A stretch of DNA of 64,000 nucleotides, taken from positions 124,001-188,000 of the forward strand of contig JAGATC010000003.1 of NCBI GenBank assembly GCA_017621455.1, read 5' to 3'. Below are positions 1-10,382 of the stretch, piece by piece. Numbering within the stretch: position 1 is the first letter of the stretch; each line of letters begins with the position of its first letter. Under the pieces are notes generated by a model. It made no database searches. It was not told where the DNA came from and saw only the letters and a list, made by a program, of their open reading frames with translations. The DNA is from Alistipes sp. Lineage in GTDB: Bacteria > Bacteroidota > Bacteroidia > Bacteroidales > Rikenellaceae. Made by a program: the position numbers and the translations under genes.

Positions 1-16
1 ACACCCGCATTATATG

Positions 17-1354
17 TTATCTGCGACGCTGCATGCCACGCATCTGCTGCACGCGCTGCTTGAAGTTACCACTTGCTACGGTCTTCATCATCTTGCGTGT
101 CTGCTCAAACTGCTTGAGTAGGCGGTTGACATCTGCCACCTGAGTACCCGAACCCCTCGCAATACGCTCACGACGGCTGGTGTTGATAATCTCGGGGCGC
201 TCACGCTCCGCAGGAGTCATCGAGTCGATGATGGCCTCGGTCTGCTTAAATGCATCATCGGGGATGTCCACATCCTTAAGTGCCTTGCCCATGCCTGGAA
301 TCATTGATGCAAGGTCCTTGAGGTTACCCATCTTCTTGACCTGGTTTATCTGCTCGCGGAAGTCGTTGAAGTTGAACTGGTCCTTAATCAGCTTCTTCTT
401 AAGCTTGCGTGCCTCCTCCTCGTCGAACTGCTCCTGAGCACGCTCCACAAGTGATACAACGTCACCCATGCCGAGAATACGGTCGGCCATACGCTCAGGG
501 TGGAATACCTGTAGGGCATCCATCTTCTCGCCTGACGAGATAAACTTCAAGGGCTTGTCTACAACCGAGCGAATAGAGATAGCAGCACCACCACGAGTGT
601 CACCATCGAGCTTGGTGAGTACCACGCCATCGAAGTCGAGGCGGTCGTTGAACTCCTTAGCTGTGTTCACTGCATCCTGACCAGTCATCGCATCCACCAC
701 GAAGAGTGTCTCCGAGGGCTTCACGGCAGCCTTTATGGCGGTAATCTCCTGCATCATAGCCTCATCCACCGCAAGACGACCTGCCGTATCGACGATAACT
801 ACGTTGTATGACTTCTGGCGGGCATACTTAATGGCGTTCTCAGCAATCTGAACAGGGTTGTTGTTGCCTGGCTCGGTGTACACCTCCACACCCACGGTGT
901 CGCCCAAAATCTTAAGCTGGTCGATAGCCGCAGGACGATATACGTCACCCGCTACGAGCAACACCTGGCGTCCCTTCTTGCTCTTAAGGAACGAGGCGAA
1001 CTTACCCGAGAAGGTAGTCTTACCAGAACCCTGCAGACCTGCGATAAGGATAACGGCAGGTGTGCCATTTAGGTTAACGTCGGTAGCTGTGCCACCCATC
1101 AATGTCGCAAGCTCGTCGCGCACAATCTTGGTCATCATCTGTCCGGGCTTCACGGATGTGAGCACGTTCTGACCTAAAGCCTTCTGCTTCACCTCGTCGG
1201 TGAATGTCTTAGCCACCTTGTAGTTAACATCGGCGTCGATAAGGGCACGACGTATCTCCTTGAGGGTCTCGGCAACGTTGATCTCGGTGATGCGACCCTC
1301 GCCCTTGAGAATCTTAAACGAGCGCTCGAGTTTCGCGGTTAGATTTTCAAACAT
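17..1354 (-). CDS. ffh: Signal recognition particle protein Ffh
   Basis: SRP54-type GTPase. With 4.5S RNA it binds signal sequences of nascent membrane proteins and delivers ribosomes to FtsY at the inner membrane. The 445-aa protein shows the N domain (about 1-90), a G domain with P-loop GLQGSGKTT (106-114), DTAGR (189-193) and TKLDGDTRGG (247-256), then a Met-rich M domain (about 330-445) with a basic tail ending MRGMQRRR. This is the normal family length. The start MFENLTAKLERSF is the family-typical N terminus. A TATCTTTG box lies 58 nt upstream. The gene follows the C11 protease on the same strand after an 85-nt gap and probably has its own promoter. Confidence 0.98.
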   Translation of the reverse strand: MFENLTAKLERSFKILKGEGRITEINVAETLKEIRRALIDADVNYKVAKTFTDEVKQKALGQNVLTSVKPGQMMTKIVRDELATLMGGTATDVNLNGTPAVILIAGLQGSGKTTFSGKFASFLKSKKGRQVLLVAGDVYRPAAIDQLKILGDTVGVEVYTEPGNNNPVQIAENAIKYARQKSYNVVIVDTAGRLAVDEAMMQEITAIKAAVKPSETLFVVDAMTGQDAVNTAKEFNDRLDFDGVVLTKLDGDTRGGAAISIRSVVDKPLKFISSGEKMDALQVFHPERMADRILGMGDVVSLVERAQEQFDEEEARKLKKKLIKDQFNFNDFREQINQVKKMGNLKDLASMIPGMGKALKDVDIPDDAFKQTEAIIDSMTPAERERPEIINTSRRERIARGSGTQVADVNRLLKQFEQTRKMMKTVASGNFKQRVQQMRGMQRRR

Positions 1355-1411
1355 AGTTTATTTAGTCTTTAATTATTTACGCTTTATAGTCTGCTTGCGT
1401 GTATTAGCGTG

Positions 1412-1419
1412 CAAAGATA
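1412..1419 (-). promoter_or_regulatory. Bacteroidota -7 promoter box for ffh
   Basis: Read on the minus strand the bases are TATCTTTG, a match to the Bacteroidota -7 consensus TAnnTTTG, 58 nt before the ffh start. No convincing -33 TTG was found at the usual spacing. Confidence 0.6.
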
Positions 1420-1439
1420 TAAAATATATCTTAAATTTC

Positions 1440-2903
1440 CTATTTCCATACTGCTTTATACCAACTTGTCTGCTTCCATGGGCCTGGAGCATAGGTGCTT
1501 GGTGCCGATGTTGTCACGCCAGTGTAGACGTCGGTGTCGATGGGGTAGGTGCCATAGTTGCCATAGGCAGAGTAGAATGTGTCGAGGGTGAAGGTCTCAA
1601 CTATGCAGGCATCAAGCTGTGTGTTGAAGCGGGCGAGGGCCTCCTCGTCTTTAGCCACAACATTTGCCCACTGTCCAAAGTCGTAGAAGTGGTGCTCGCT
1701 TTGTCCCTCGTAGGTCTGTAGCGACTCCTTGTCGTACTCGCTCTTGGCGCTCTTAACCACCTCAGCCGTAGCGTTGGCAAGTGCCTCTACCTCACGGCAA
1801 TCGAATACCGTAATTGACCCACAGCGTGAGTTGCCCATATACTCGCTATCGTAGAATTTGTAGTAGCTCTCCGCGGCACCAACATAGTCTGTGACCGTGC
1901 CGTTATCCTTGAAGAGGTGTGGTAGCGTGCGGTGATATGGGAAGCCCCGACCCATAATCTCGCAAGGCGATGCTATGATGTAGTTTGCCGTGTTGCGCAT
2001 GTCGTAGATGGTCTCGATGTTTGCCATAAAGCATGCGTCGAAGAGAATGTAGTCGAAGTCGATGCTTGCTCCCTCTATACCCTCTGCGAGTTCGTATGTC
2101 TGCATCATGACATTATTCTCGCCAAGGGCACGTGTTACCTCCGCTCCAATGGCTTGTTGCCATACGCCGCCTGTTGTGCTGAGTACCGACAGGGGTGAGC
2201 CATTAAGCACCTCGCGAGTAATCCAACCCTGGCCATGACCAGCCAACACCAGACCATATCGGTCAGCTGGTGCATACGCCGCCATCTTGTCTATGTTGTG
2301 GGCAATCTCCTCGGGTGTAAGCTGCTCTACGTTTACTGTGATTGTCTCAATCTCGCGCTCAACGCACTCCTTGTTCGTGGGGTCGTAGCATATCTCGCAT
2401 ATACGTGCCGAATATTTGCCATCCTGCATGAGGTATATGACGCGATTCTCCGTGCCGAGTATGCCTGTTCGAATTGCTGCCTTAGCATCGTCGATGTTTG
2501 TCTTAAAGTAGCGATTAAGGCTTGTACCGAAGAAGTAGAACATCAGCGTTTGCGACGTGTGGGTTGGTGGCGCTATTTGCGTAACCCTTACTGTGGTAGC
2601 TCTATAGCCTGGTGCTGTGAGGGTTACCGTTGCTGTGCGCTTGGCTCCCTCATTGGCCTCAATGTCTATCTTGACCTTAGAGTCGGCAACGTTGATGTTT
2701 GTAATCCAGTTAGCGTTGCTACTTGCTGTGACGGTGGCACTCTCGCCAGCTAAACGATAGCTAATCTCTATAGTTTGCTTGTCGTAGCTACAACTGTGGG
2801 TGCTTGCCACGGTGATGTAGGGGAGTGAGTCGTTGTTGTTATTGCACGACACGACGAGCATCAATGAGGTCAGCAGTGTGATTATGGTTAATAGGCGTTT
2901 CAT
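1440..2903 (-). CDS. Clostripain-family (C11) cysteine protease lipoprotein with BACON domain
   Basis: Predicted surface or periplasmic cysteine peptidase of clan CD. The 487-aa protein starts with a lipoprotein signal whose lipobox ends VVSC (Cys20). A BACON-like beta domain spans about residues 28-110, with the typical pattern SNANWI...VKIDIEANEG...RTATVTLT. The C11 catalytic region follows, with His223 in AGHGQGW and Cys291 in LFDACFMAN, the expected His/Cys dyad. The family usually cleaves after Arg or Lys; specificity here is unknown. It has its own TATCTTTG promoter and is probably monocistronic. It may act in protein degradation at the cell surface or in processing of secreted toxins, but substrates cannot be read from sequence. 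Confidence 0.9.
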   Translation of the reverse strand: MKRLLTIITLLTSLMLVVSCNNNNDSLPYITVASTHSCSYDKQTIEISYRLAGESATVTASSNANWITNINVADSKVKIDIEANEGAKRTATVTLTAPGYRATTVRVTQIAPPTHTSQTLMFYFFGTSLNRYFKTNIDDAKAAIRTGILGTENRVIYLMQDGKYSARICEICYDPTNKECVEREIETITVNVEQLTPEEIAHNIDKMAAYAPADRYGLVLAGHGQGWITREVLNGSPLSVLSTTGGVWQQAIGAEVTRALGENNVMMQTYELAEGIEGASIDFDYILFDACFMANIETIYDMRNTANYIIASPCEIMGRGFPYHRTLPHLFKDNGTVTDYVGAAESYYKFYDSEYMGNSRCGSITVFDCREVEALANATAEVVKSAKSEYDKESLQTYEGQSEHHFYDFGQWANVVAKDEEALARFNTQLDACIVETFTLDTFYSAYGNYGTYPIDTDVYTGVTTSAPSTYAPGPWKQTSWYKAVWK

Positions 2904-2926
2904 TTCTACTATCTATATTGGGGCGA

Positions 2927-2934
2927 CAAAGATA
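2927..2934 (-). promoter_or_regulatory. -7 promoter box for C11 protease
   Basis: The minus-strand bases are TATCTTTG, preceded by a T-rich stretch, 23 nt upstream of the protease start. This is a good match to TAnnTTTG. Confidence 0.65.
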
Positions 2935-2957
2935 CAAAAAAATCTCCATTTACCCAA

Positions 2958-3713
2958 TTACTTATATTCGCGAGGTTTAAGGTTGTTGAATTGCCATGTG
3001 CGGTCGCGCTTGAATGTTACGTCGTCGGGCTTATTGCGGTAGATGCGGCTATAGTCGAAATAGAAGCCCTTGGTGCGTCCCTGTTTGCGGGTGAGAGGTA
3101 TAAACATAGCATCGCGACTGATTATACGACTCTCGTTATATGCATACCCTTTAGAGGCGAGCAAATCGTAGGCGTGTGAGAACATAAGCACATGCCATCG
3201 ACTCTCCTCCTTTTGACCCGTGCCCGATGACTCGATGGTAGAGAGTATGCCGTTCAGATGGTTGTAATAGAGCTGTTCACGCTTAGGGTCGTCGAGCGCA
3301 CCATAAGCATACGCCATCATGTTGAGTACCTTGGGGTTGAATGGGTCTACCTCGAGTGCTGCTACACCATTCTCCACAAGCGCCTCTAATTGTCCTACTG
3401 TAGGCTCATCGGGGTTAATGCCCGTCATTACGGCCAACATGCGGTCGAGTGCAGGATTCTCCTTGAAGGGGGAGTAGTCCTCCTGATAGACAAAGCCGTA
3501 GTATAGATAGAAGTACTCGTCGGGAGTTAGTGGCTCATCACCGTTTACGTACTTAAGCATAAGGTTGGTGTAGTAGTAGGGTGACGAGGTAGATATTGTC
3601 TGGTGGATAACATCATTCTCGTCGGGTACACGTACCTCACGCTCTTCAAATTGTGCTGTTGCCACCATGGCATTGGCAACAAGTAGGGTAAACAGCAACA
3701 AAAGTCGTCTCAT
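2958..3713 (-). CDS. DUF4919-family secreted protein
   Basis: Uncharacterised Bacteroidota family (DUF4919), 251 aa from the preferred ATG at 3713, which opens directly into a signal peptide (MRRLLLLFTLLVANAMVATAQ). An ATG seven codons further upstream is possible but would add a non-typical N terminus. The body is alpha-helical and TPR-like in character (NPKVLNMMAYAYGALDD, YYNHLNGILSTIESSG), and the C terminus is FNNLKPREYK. It lies 31 nt after dapA and probably belongs to the ligA-dapA transcript. The function is unknown; a periplasmic role is inferred from the signal peptide. Confidence 0.8.
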   Translation of the reverse strand: MRRLLLLFTLLVANAMVATAQFEEREVRVPDENDVIHQTISTSSPYYYTNLMLKYVNGDEPLTPDEYFYLYYGFVYQEDYSPFKENPALDRMLAVMTGINPDEPTVGQLEALVENGVAALEVDPFNPKVLNMMAYAYGALDDPKREQLYYNHLNGILSTIESSGTGQKEESRWHVLMFSHAYDLLASKGYAYNESRIISRDAMFIPLTRKQGRTKGFYFDYSRIYRNKPDDVTFKRDRTWQFNNLKPREYK

Positions 3714-3744
3714 AATAGCTATGTTTCTGAGCATAACGCCTCGG

Positions 3745-4632
3745 TTACCTCAAATCGTACTTCGTGATAGCACTTTTTATATCCTCCATTAGCGATATGC
3801 TACCCTCGACCAGAGGTAGACGTACTTCGCTGCGTGTTAGTCCCATGGCTGCTGTCATGCTCTTTACGCCCGTTGGATTGCCCTCCTTGAAGAGTAGGTC
3901 TATGGCGGGGGTAAGCTCAGCCATCTCACTCTCGGCAGTTGCGATATTGCCCTCGATAGCTCTGTGTACACAGCCGCAGAAACGCTCGGGTAGCGAGTTT
4001 GCTGCAACCGAGATAACACCATCACCACCACGCTTAACAAGCTCTACCGTAAGGCCATCATCGCCCGAAAGAACGAGGAAACCCTCGGGACGACCATCGA
4101 GGATGGCCTGCATCTGCTCGATGTTACCACATGCCTCCTTTATGGCGACAATCTTAGGCGTTGCGTGAGCCAAGCGGAGGGTTGTTGCTGCGGTCATATT
4201 GAGACCCGTGCGGCCAGGTACGTTGTAGATAATGACGGGCACGGGAGAGGCCTCGGCAACAGCCATAAAGTGGCGATAGATGCCCTCCTGCGAGGGCTTA
4301 TTATAGTAGGGCACAACGCTCAAAATGGCCACTACGTCACTCAAATTAAACGTGTGTAGCTGCTCAACGAGGTCGGCAGTGTTGTTGCTGCCCATGCCCG
4401 CCACAATGGGTACACGCCCATTGGTGTGCTTTACAATAAAGCGTAACACCTCATCGCGCTCCTTGAGCGATAGTGTTGCAGTCTCGGCAGTAGAGCCAAG
4501 GGCAACGATGTAGTCTACGCCACCGGCGATAACATAGTCGACCATGCGTTCCAAGGCTGGGTAGTCGACTTCGTAGTTATTAAATGGGGTAATCAGCGCT
4601 ACGCCTACACCCTTAATCATATCTTGTACCAT
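3745..4632 (-). CDS. dapA: 4-hydroxy-tetrahydrodipicolinate synthase
   Basis: Condenses pyruvate with aspartate semialdehyde in the diaminopimelate/lysine pathway (cytoplasm). The ATG at 4632 (MVQDMIKGVGVALITPF) gives 296 aa, the normal length. An upstream in-frame extension to 4761 is basic, unlike the family, and overlaps ligA, so it is rejected. Active-site features are Tyr136 in YNVPGRTG and the Schiff-base Lys165 in AIKEACGN. The GTTGE-type substrate loop reads GSTAETATL (46-54), which I believe is common in Bacteroidota. The start lies 22 nt after the ligA stop, suggesting cotranscription. Confidence 0.96.
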   Translation of the reverse strand: MVQDMIKGVGVALITPFNNYEVDYPALERMVDYVIAGGVDYIVALGSTAETATLSLKERDEVLRFIVKHTNGRVPIVAGMGSNNTADLVEQLHTFNLSDVVAILSVVPYYNKPSQEGIYRHFMAVAEASPVPVIIYNVPGRTGLNMTAATTLRLAHATPKIVAIKEACGNIEQMQAILDGRPEGFLVLSGDDGLTVELVKRGGDGVISVAANSLPERFCGCVHRAIEGNIATAESEMAELTPAIDLLFKEGNPTGVKSMTAAMGLTRSEVRLPLVEGSISLMEDIKSAITKYDLR

Positions 4633-4654
4633 AGTAGTAAAAGTTAGTTTTGCT

Positions 4655-6751
<2,097 letters not shown>

Positions 6752-6849
6752 TTATGTGGTAAAGTTACACAATTTGTTTGGAACAACGAAGAATTTTCGA
6801 AAAAATAAAAAAAATATTGCGCAATGCTTGCACATTATCAAAATGTCGC

Positions 6850-6857
6850 TACATTTG
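6850..6857 (+). promoter_or_regulatory. Promoter of the small acidic protein
   Basis: TACATTTG matches the -7 consensus, and TTG at 6828-6830 lies 19 bp upstream as a -33 element. The coding start is 74 nt downstream, giving a leader of roughly 70 nt. Confidence 0.65.
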
Positions 6858-6931
6858 CGGAAAATTTTGGACAGTGCGTGTTTGCAGTGCTGTTCATGTT
6901 GATTATAACAGAAACGTATTAATTATAGATT

Positions 6932-7243
6932 ATGGCTACTGATAACAAGAAGAGACGTCTGATTACCAGCTTTCACAACCTTACTGCTGAGCAGCAGGCT
7001 GAGGTCAAAGCACTCTATCCCCTCGGATTTACCGATGTTATGACCCGTTACGATAAGCCTGATGGCACATTCTTCTACACCGTGCCCTACGAGACTGAGG
7101 ATACATACTACATGGTGAAGATTGATGTTAAGGTTGATGATGGTCAGGACGATGATAATGATTCATACTACGACGAGGACGATTTGAAGGGCGCAGATGA
7201 GTTGGCAGAGGCTGCTGACGAGCCATCTGATGACGACTTCTAA
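6932..7243 (+). CDS. Small conserved acidic protein, unknown function
   Basis: I do not recognise a named family. The 103-aa protein has a basic N terminus (MATDNKKRRLITSFHNL), a compact middle (LYPLGFTDVMTRYDKPDGTFFYTVPYETEDTYYMVKIDV), and a C-terminal third made almost only of Asp, Glu and small residues (about 68-103). The acidic tail resembles regulatory or DNA-mimic tails, but no function can be inferred from that alone. The gene is monocistronic: it has its own promoter and a strong terminator 25 nt after the stop. No signal peptide or membrane segment is visible, so it is presumably cytoplasmic. Confidence 0.8.
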   Translation: MATDNKKRRLITSFHNLTAEQQAEVKALYPLGFTDVMTRYDKPDGTFFYTVPYETEDTYYMVKIDVKVDDGQDDDNDSYYDEDDLKGADELAEAADEPSDDDF

Positions 7244-7268
7244 ACCCAACCACACGCGTAGAATAATA

Positions 7269-7304
7269 AAAGAGTAACCCGAATAGACATTCGGGTTACT
7301 CTTT
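7269..7304. terminator. Bidirectional intrinsic terminator
   Basis: A 16-bp perfect stem (AAAGAGTAACCCGAAT paired with its complement) with a 4-nt AGAC loop. It has T-tracts in both orientations. It ends the acidic-protein transcript (+) and the feoAB/Cys-rich transcript (-). Confidence 0.9.
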
Positions 7305-7308
7305 TTAT

Positions 7309-7449
7309 CTACTTTCTTAGGCTGCAATCCTTGTCGCACCCCGAGCACTTGGATGTATCGCGGCAACTAAATAGCCGCCATGTCTTGCGGATGATGACTA
7401 TAGCCACAACCACAGCAATGATGCCCACAATTACACTCTGCCAATCCAT
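7309..7449 (-). CDS. FeoB-associated Cys-rich membrane protein
   Basis: A 46-aa protein starting 6 nt after the feoAB stop codon, read as MDWQSVIVGIIAVVVAIVII, then RKTWRLFSCRDTSKCSGCDK and DCSLRK. It has one N-terminal transmembrane helix (about 4-20) followed by a short tail with four cysteines in the C-x5-C-x2-C-x3-C arrangement. This is the layout of the FeoB-associated Cys-rich family found beside feoB in Bacteroidota and Firmicutes. It probably assists ferrous-iron transport at the cytoplasmic membrane, perhaps by iron delivery or sensing; the mechanism is not known to me. Its stop is 5 nt from the shared terminator. Confidence 0.88.
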   Translation of the reverse strand: MDWQSVIVGIIAVVVAIVIIRKTWRLFSCRDTSKCSGCDKDCSLRK

Positions 7450-7455
7450 ACGCAA

Positions 7456-9819
7456 CTACATGAATAGTAGGGTGATGTGATAACCTGCAAAGGCAAGCAA
7501 CCACGCAATAACGGTGTTGTATAGTGCCGAGCCTATTGCCCACTTCCAGTTAAGCTCCGAGGCTATGGCCACAATGGTGGCAATACATGGGAGGTAGAGT
7601 AGTGCGAAGATGAGAAATGCAACTGCAGTAGGAGTTGACATACTGCTTGCAACGCGCTTGCCTATAGCGTGTTCCTGCATCTCTTCCGAGACGTTGGCAT
7701 CCTCTGCCTCCGAGTAGAGCACACTCATTGTGCTCACCACAATCTCCTTGGCTGGTATGCCCGAAATGAGCGCCACCGATGCCTGCCAGTCCATATCCAT
7801 AGGCTCGAAGACGGGCTGCGTGACCTCGCCTATCATGCCCATATACGACATCTCGTAAACGGGAGCCTCAGGGGAGTTGTTGTCGTACTTGGGGCGAGGA
7901 TAGTAGCTTAAGAGCCATACCACTATCGAGGCAATGAGTATCAGACCACCCATCTTGCGAAGATACTGCGCACACTTAGTCCACATGTGACGAAGCGTAG
8001 TCATCGGCATGGGCATGCGATAGGGTGATAGCTCCATGACGAATGGTGCCTCCTGCTCGCGGAACATGAAGCGACGCATAAGCCTTGCCGTAATCACCGC
8101 CATGAGAATACCGAGCAGGTAGAGTAGGAAGAGTACCGTGCCCGCATGCTCGGCAAAGAAGAGTCCTACAACCATCATATATATAGGTAGGCGTGCGCTA
8201 CACGACATGAATGGCACCACCATAATGGTTATAAGGCGTGAGGTGCGACACTCAATCGTGCGACACGACATGATGGCAGGTACGTTGCAGCCAAAGCCCA
8301 TGACCATGGGTATGAACGACTTGCCGTGCACACCCATGCGATGCATAACCTTATCCATAATAAACGCCGCGCGTGCCAAATAGCCCGAATCCTCTAAGAA
8401 TGAGATGAATAGGTAGAGAATCATGATATTGGGCAGGAAGACCAGCACGCTGCCTACGCCGCTAATAACGCCATCGGTGAGCATGTCACGAAGAGCTCCT
8501 GGCTCCATAGCGCCACGAAGAGCCTCATAGAGCCAGTCTACACCCATCTCTATCCACTCTTGTGGGTAGGCGCCAAGCTCAAACGTGGTGTAGAACATGA
8601 GCCACATTATACCGAAGAAGATGGGAAAGCCCCAGATGCGGTGCGTGACAATGGCATCGAGCTTATCGCTTATCGTATTGCGCTTACGCTCTGCTGCCTC
8701 GTAGGTCTCCTTAAGCGCTCCCGAGATAAAACCATACTTCTGGCTCGATAGTGCTGTCTCGATGTCTTCGCCGAGCGCTCGCTCAATGTCCGCACGTGCC
8801 GAAGTCGCCATCTTCACCCAGCGCTCCTTGTGTGGTGAGCTCTCGAGAAGTCGCTCTATCTCCTTGTCCCCCTCGATCAGCTTGAGTGCGAAGTAGCGTG
8901 GCGGGAAGTGTGCCACAAGCTCGTCGTAGTGCTGGCGCATGTCGGCATTTAGTGGCTCAAGGTGCTCCTCGATAACAGTGCCGTAGCCGATGTGGATGTG
9001 TCTGACGCGCGTATCGCGGTTTTCGTGCACCGCAATGATGGCATCGAGCAACTCCTCCAATCCTCGTCCTGATGGTGCCACAACGGGGATTATTGAGACG
9101 CCTATCATCTCGCCCAAGGCCTCATGGTCGAACTTCGCACCACTCGCCTCGAGCTCGTCGTACATGTTTAGTGCGATGACCATCTTGGGGCTGATGTCGA
9201 TAAGCTCCGTGGTGAGGTATAGGTTGCGCTCGAGGTTTGAGGCAACCACCGTGTTAACAATGATGTCGGGGGTGTCGTCTATAATGTGTCGACGTACGTA
9301 GACCTCCTCGGGAGAGTATGCCGAGAGAGCGTAGGTGCCTGGCAGGTCGGTAATCTCTATGGTGTAGCCCTTGTGGTGTAGCTTGCCACGCTTGGCATCT
9401 ACCGTGACGCCGCTATAGTTGCCCACATGCTCGCTACGTCCGCAGAGTGTGTTGAAGAGCGATGTCTTGCCCGAGTTGGGGTTGCCGACCAGTCCTACGC
9501 TTATGTGCTTGTGGCTGCTGTCCACAGCCTGCTCGATGATGTCTACGTCGTTGATGAGGGTGGGCGCTTCGCCTTTTGATAGCTTCTCCGCCTCCTCGCG
9601 CGTCATCACCACAATCATCTCCGCCTCCTTGCGGCGCAGCGAGATGTCGTAGCCCATGATGCGATACTCGATAGGGTCCTTTAGTGGTGCGTCGAGCACG
9701 ACAGTAACCTCGCGACCACGCACAAAGCCCATCTCTATAATGCGACGACGAAAGCCTCCGTAGCCAATGACCTTGACTACCGTGGCTGTCTCCCCTGTTT
9801 TGAGTTCACTTAGTCGCAT
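7456..9819 (-). CDS. feoB: FeoA-FeoB fusion, ferrous iron transporter
   Basis: Imports Fe2+ across the cytoplasmic membrane. The ATG at 9819 (MRLSELKTGETATVV) gives 787 aa. The upstream in-frame stretch crosses the promoter, so it is rejected. Residues about 1-75 form a FeoA SH3-like domain, followed by a linker. The FeoB G domain follows, with G1 GNPNSGKTS (112-120), DLPGTYALS (G3) and NMYDE at the G4 position, then a helical region and a C-terminal channel domain with about eight membrane segments and Gate motifs (ADA-type PVMGFGCNVPAIM with a conserved Cys). The FeoA-FeoB fusion is common in Bacteroidota. Regulation by iron is expected; candidate operator sequences lie upstream. Confidence 0.96.
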   Translation of the reverse strand: MRLSELKTGETATVVKVIGYGGFRRRIIEMGFVRGREVTVVLDAPLKDPIEYRIMGYDISLRRKEAEMIVVMTREEAEKLSKGEAPTLINDVDIIEQAVDSSHKHISVGLVGNPNSGKTSLFNTLCGRSEHVGNYSGVTVDAKRGKLHHKGYTIEITDLPGTYALSAYSPEEVYVRRHIIDDTPDIIVNTVVASNLERNLYLTTELIDISPKMVIALNMYDELEASGAKFDHEALGEMIGVSIIPVVAPSGRGLEELLDAIIAVHENRDTRVRHIHIGYGTVIEEHLEPLNADMRQHYDELVAHFPPRYFALKLIEGDKEIERLLESSPHKERWVKMATSARADIERALGEDIETALSSQKYGFISGALKETYEAAERKRNTISDKLDAIVTHRIWGFPIFFGIMWLMFYTTFELGAYPQEWIEMGVDWLYEALRGAMEPGALRDMLTDGVISGVGSVLVFLPNIMILYLFISFLEDSGYLARAAFIMDKVMHRMGVHGKSFIPMVMGFGCNVPAIMSCRTIECRTSRLITIMVVPFMSCSARLPIYMMVVGLFFAEHAGTVLFLLYLLGILMAVITARLMRRFMFREQEAPFVMELSPYRMPMPMTTLRHMWTKCAQYLRKMGGLILIASIVVWLLSYYPRPKYDNNSPEAPVYEMSYMGMIGEVTQPVFEPMDMDWQASVALISGIPAKEIVVSTMSVLYSEAEDANVSEEMQEHAIGKRVASSMSTPTAVAFLIFALLYLPCIATIVAIASELNWKWAIGSALYNTVIAWLLAFAGYHITLLFM

Positions 9820-9853
9820 TTTACCTTTTGTATTATTATATATTAATTTCGCA

Positions 9854-9861
9854 CAAAGATA
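9854..9861 (-). promoter_or_regulatory. Promoter of feoAB
   Basis: The minus-strand bases are TATCTTTG, 34 nt upstream of the feoAB ATG. A TTG about 20 bp further upstream is the candidate -33. It abuts the inverted repeat at 9885-9900. Confidence 0.7.
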
Positions 9862-9884
9862 GAGAAAAATGTGCGAGTACACAA

Positions 9885-9900
9885 TCCCCACTTTTGGGGA
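9885..9900. promoter_or_regulatory. Inverted repeat at the feoAB promoter (possible operator)
   Basis: TCCCCA-CTTT-TGGGGA, 6-bp arms around a 4-bp spacer, immediately upstream of the presumed -33 element of feoAB. No T-tract follows, so it is not a terminator. Its role as a binding site is inference. Confidence 0.4.
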
Positions 9901-9926
9901 TATTGGCCTATGCGAACAAATGTAAG

Positions 9927-9945
9927 TTGCATAATTATTGCATAA
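9927..9945. repeat. Direct repeat TTGCATAA, 11-bp period
   Basis: Two copies of TTGCATAA (9927-9934 and 9938-9945) spaced one helical turn apart between the divergent feoAB and histone promoters. The spacing suits a dimeric activator on one DNA face; this is inferred. A hairpin GTGATTT/AAATCAC (9963-9982) lies next to it. Confidence 0.4.
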
Positions 9946-10034
9946 ATAATGGCCCGTACGGTGTGATTTGTCGGTAAATCACGAGATTATGACGTTTTTT
10001 TTTGAAAAAATATTTGCAAAACAAAAATAATTTA

Positions 10035-10042
10035 TAACTTTG
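10035..10042 (+). promoter_or_regulatory. Promoter of the Hc1-like histone gene
   Basis: TAACTTTG (-7), with TTG at 10014-10016 and a long T-run just before it. The spacer is 18 bp, and the leader would be only about 27 nt. Confidence 0.65.
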
Positions 10043-10075
10043 CAAAACGAAAAACCTTATAATACATTTATTGAT

Positions 10076-10252
10076 ATGAAGACATTGGTAGAAAACATTG
10101 CAGCTCAGTATGAGGCATTTGCAAAGAATTCAGCTTTGCAGCTTGAGAAGAATAATAAGGCAGCCGGCACACGTGCACGTAAGGCAGCGTTGGAGCTTAC
10201 TAAGCTTTTGAAGGAGTTCCGTAAGGTATCTGTAGAGGAGGCAAAGAAATAA
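10076..10252 (+). CDS. Histone H1-like (Hc1-type) DNA-binding protein
   Basis: A 58-aa, lysine-rich, alpha-helical protein (MKTLVENIAAQYEAFAKN, then LEKNNKAAGTRARKAALELTKLLKEFRKVSVEEAKK) of the short Hc1-like family found throughout Bacteroidota. It is thought to bind DNA and contribute to nucleoid compaction, and is usually highly expressed. The ATG at 10076 was chosen over a TTG inside the promoter. The first of the structured repeat elements begins 3 nt after the stop codon. Confidence 0.88.
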   Translation: MKTLVENIAAQYEAFAKNSALQLEKNNKAAGTRARKAALELTKLLKEFRKVSVEEAKK

Positions 10253-10254
10253 TT

Positions 10255-10382
10255 ATTTCTTGTGATAAGGGGTCATTCTCGACCCATCCCAAAAGTAAGA
10301 CCCCACGGGCTGTACTACTTGTACTATCCCATGGGGATCTTATTTTGCGATAGGCCAAGCTTAACCCCTTCTGACAAGAAAT
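10255..10382 (+). ncRNA. Structured repeat element, copy 1
   Basis: The outer stem ATTTCTTGT (10255-10263) pairs with ACAAGAAAT (10374-10382) and continues as AAGGGGT (10267-10273) with ACCCCTT (10364-10370). Inside is a 19-bp imperfect stem, 10291-10309 with 10328-10346. Its apex carries GGG-CTGTAC...GTACTA-TCCC. The same architecture recurs in three further places in this window with different stem sequences. The element follows the histone stop codon directly, so it forms the 3' end of that transcript. I know no name for it. Confidence 0.6.

Noticed and set aside
1260..1721. A 153-aa plus-strand open frame
   Set aside because: Antisense to ffh and the C11 protease gene, with no promoter or recognisable domain.
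7163..7366. A 67-aa minus-strand open frame near feoB
   Set aside because: It runs through the bidirectional terminator and overlaps the acidic-protein gene; the 46-aa FeoB-associated frame is the real gene here.
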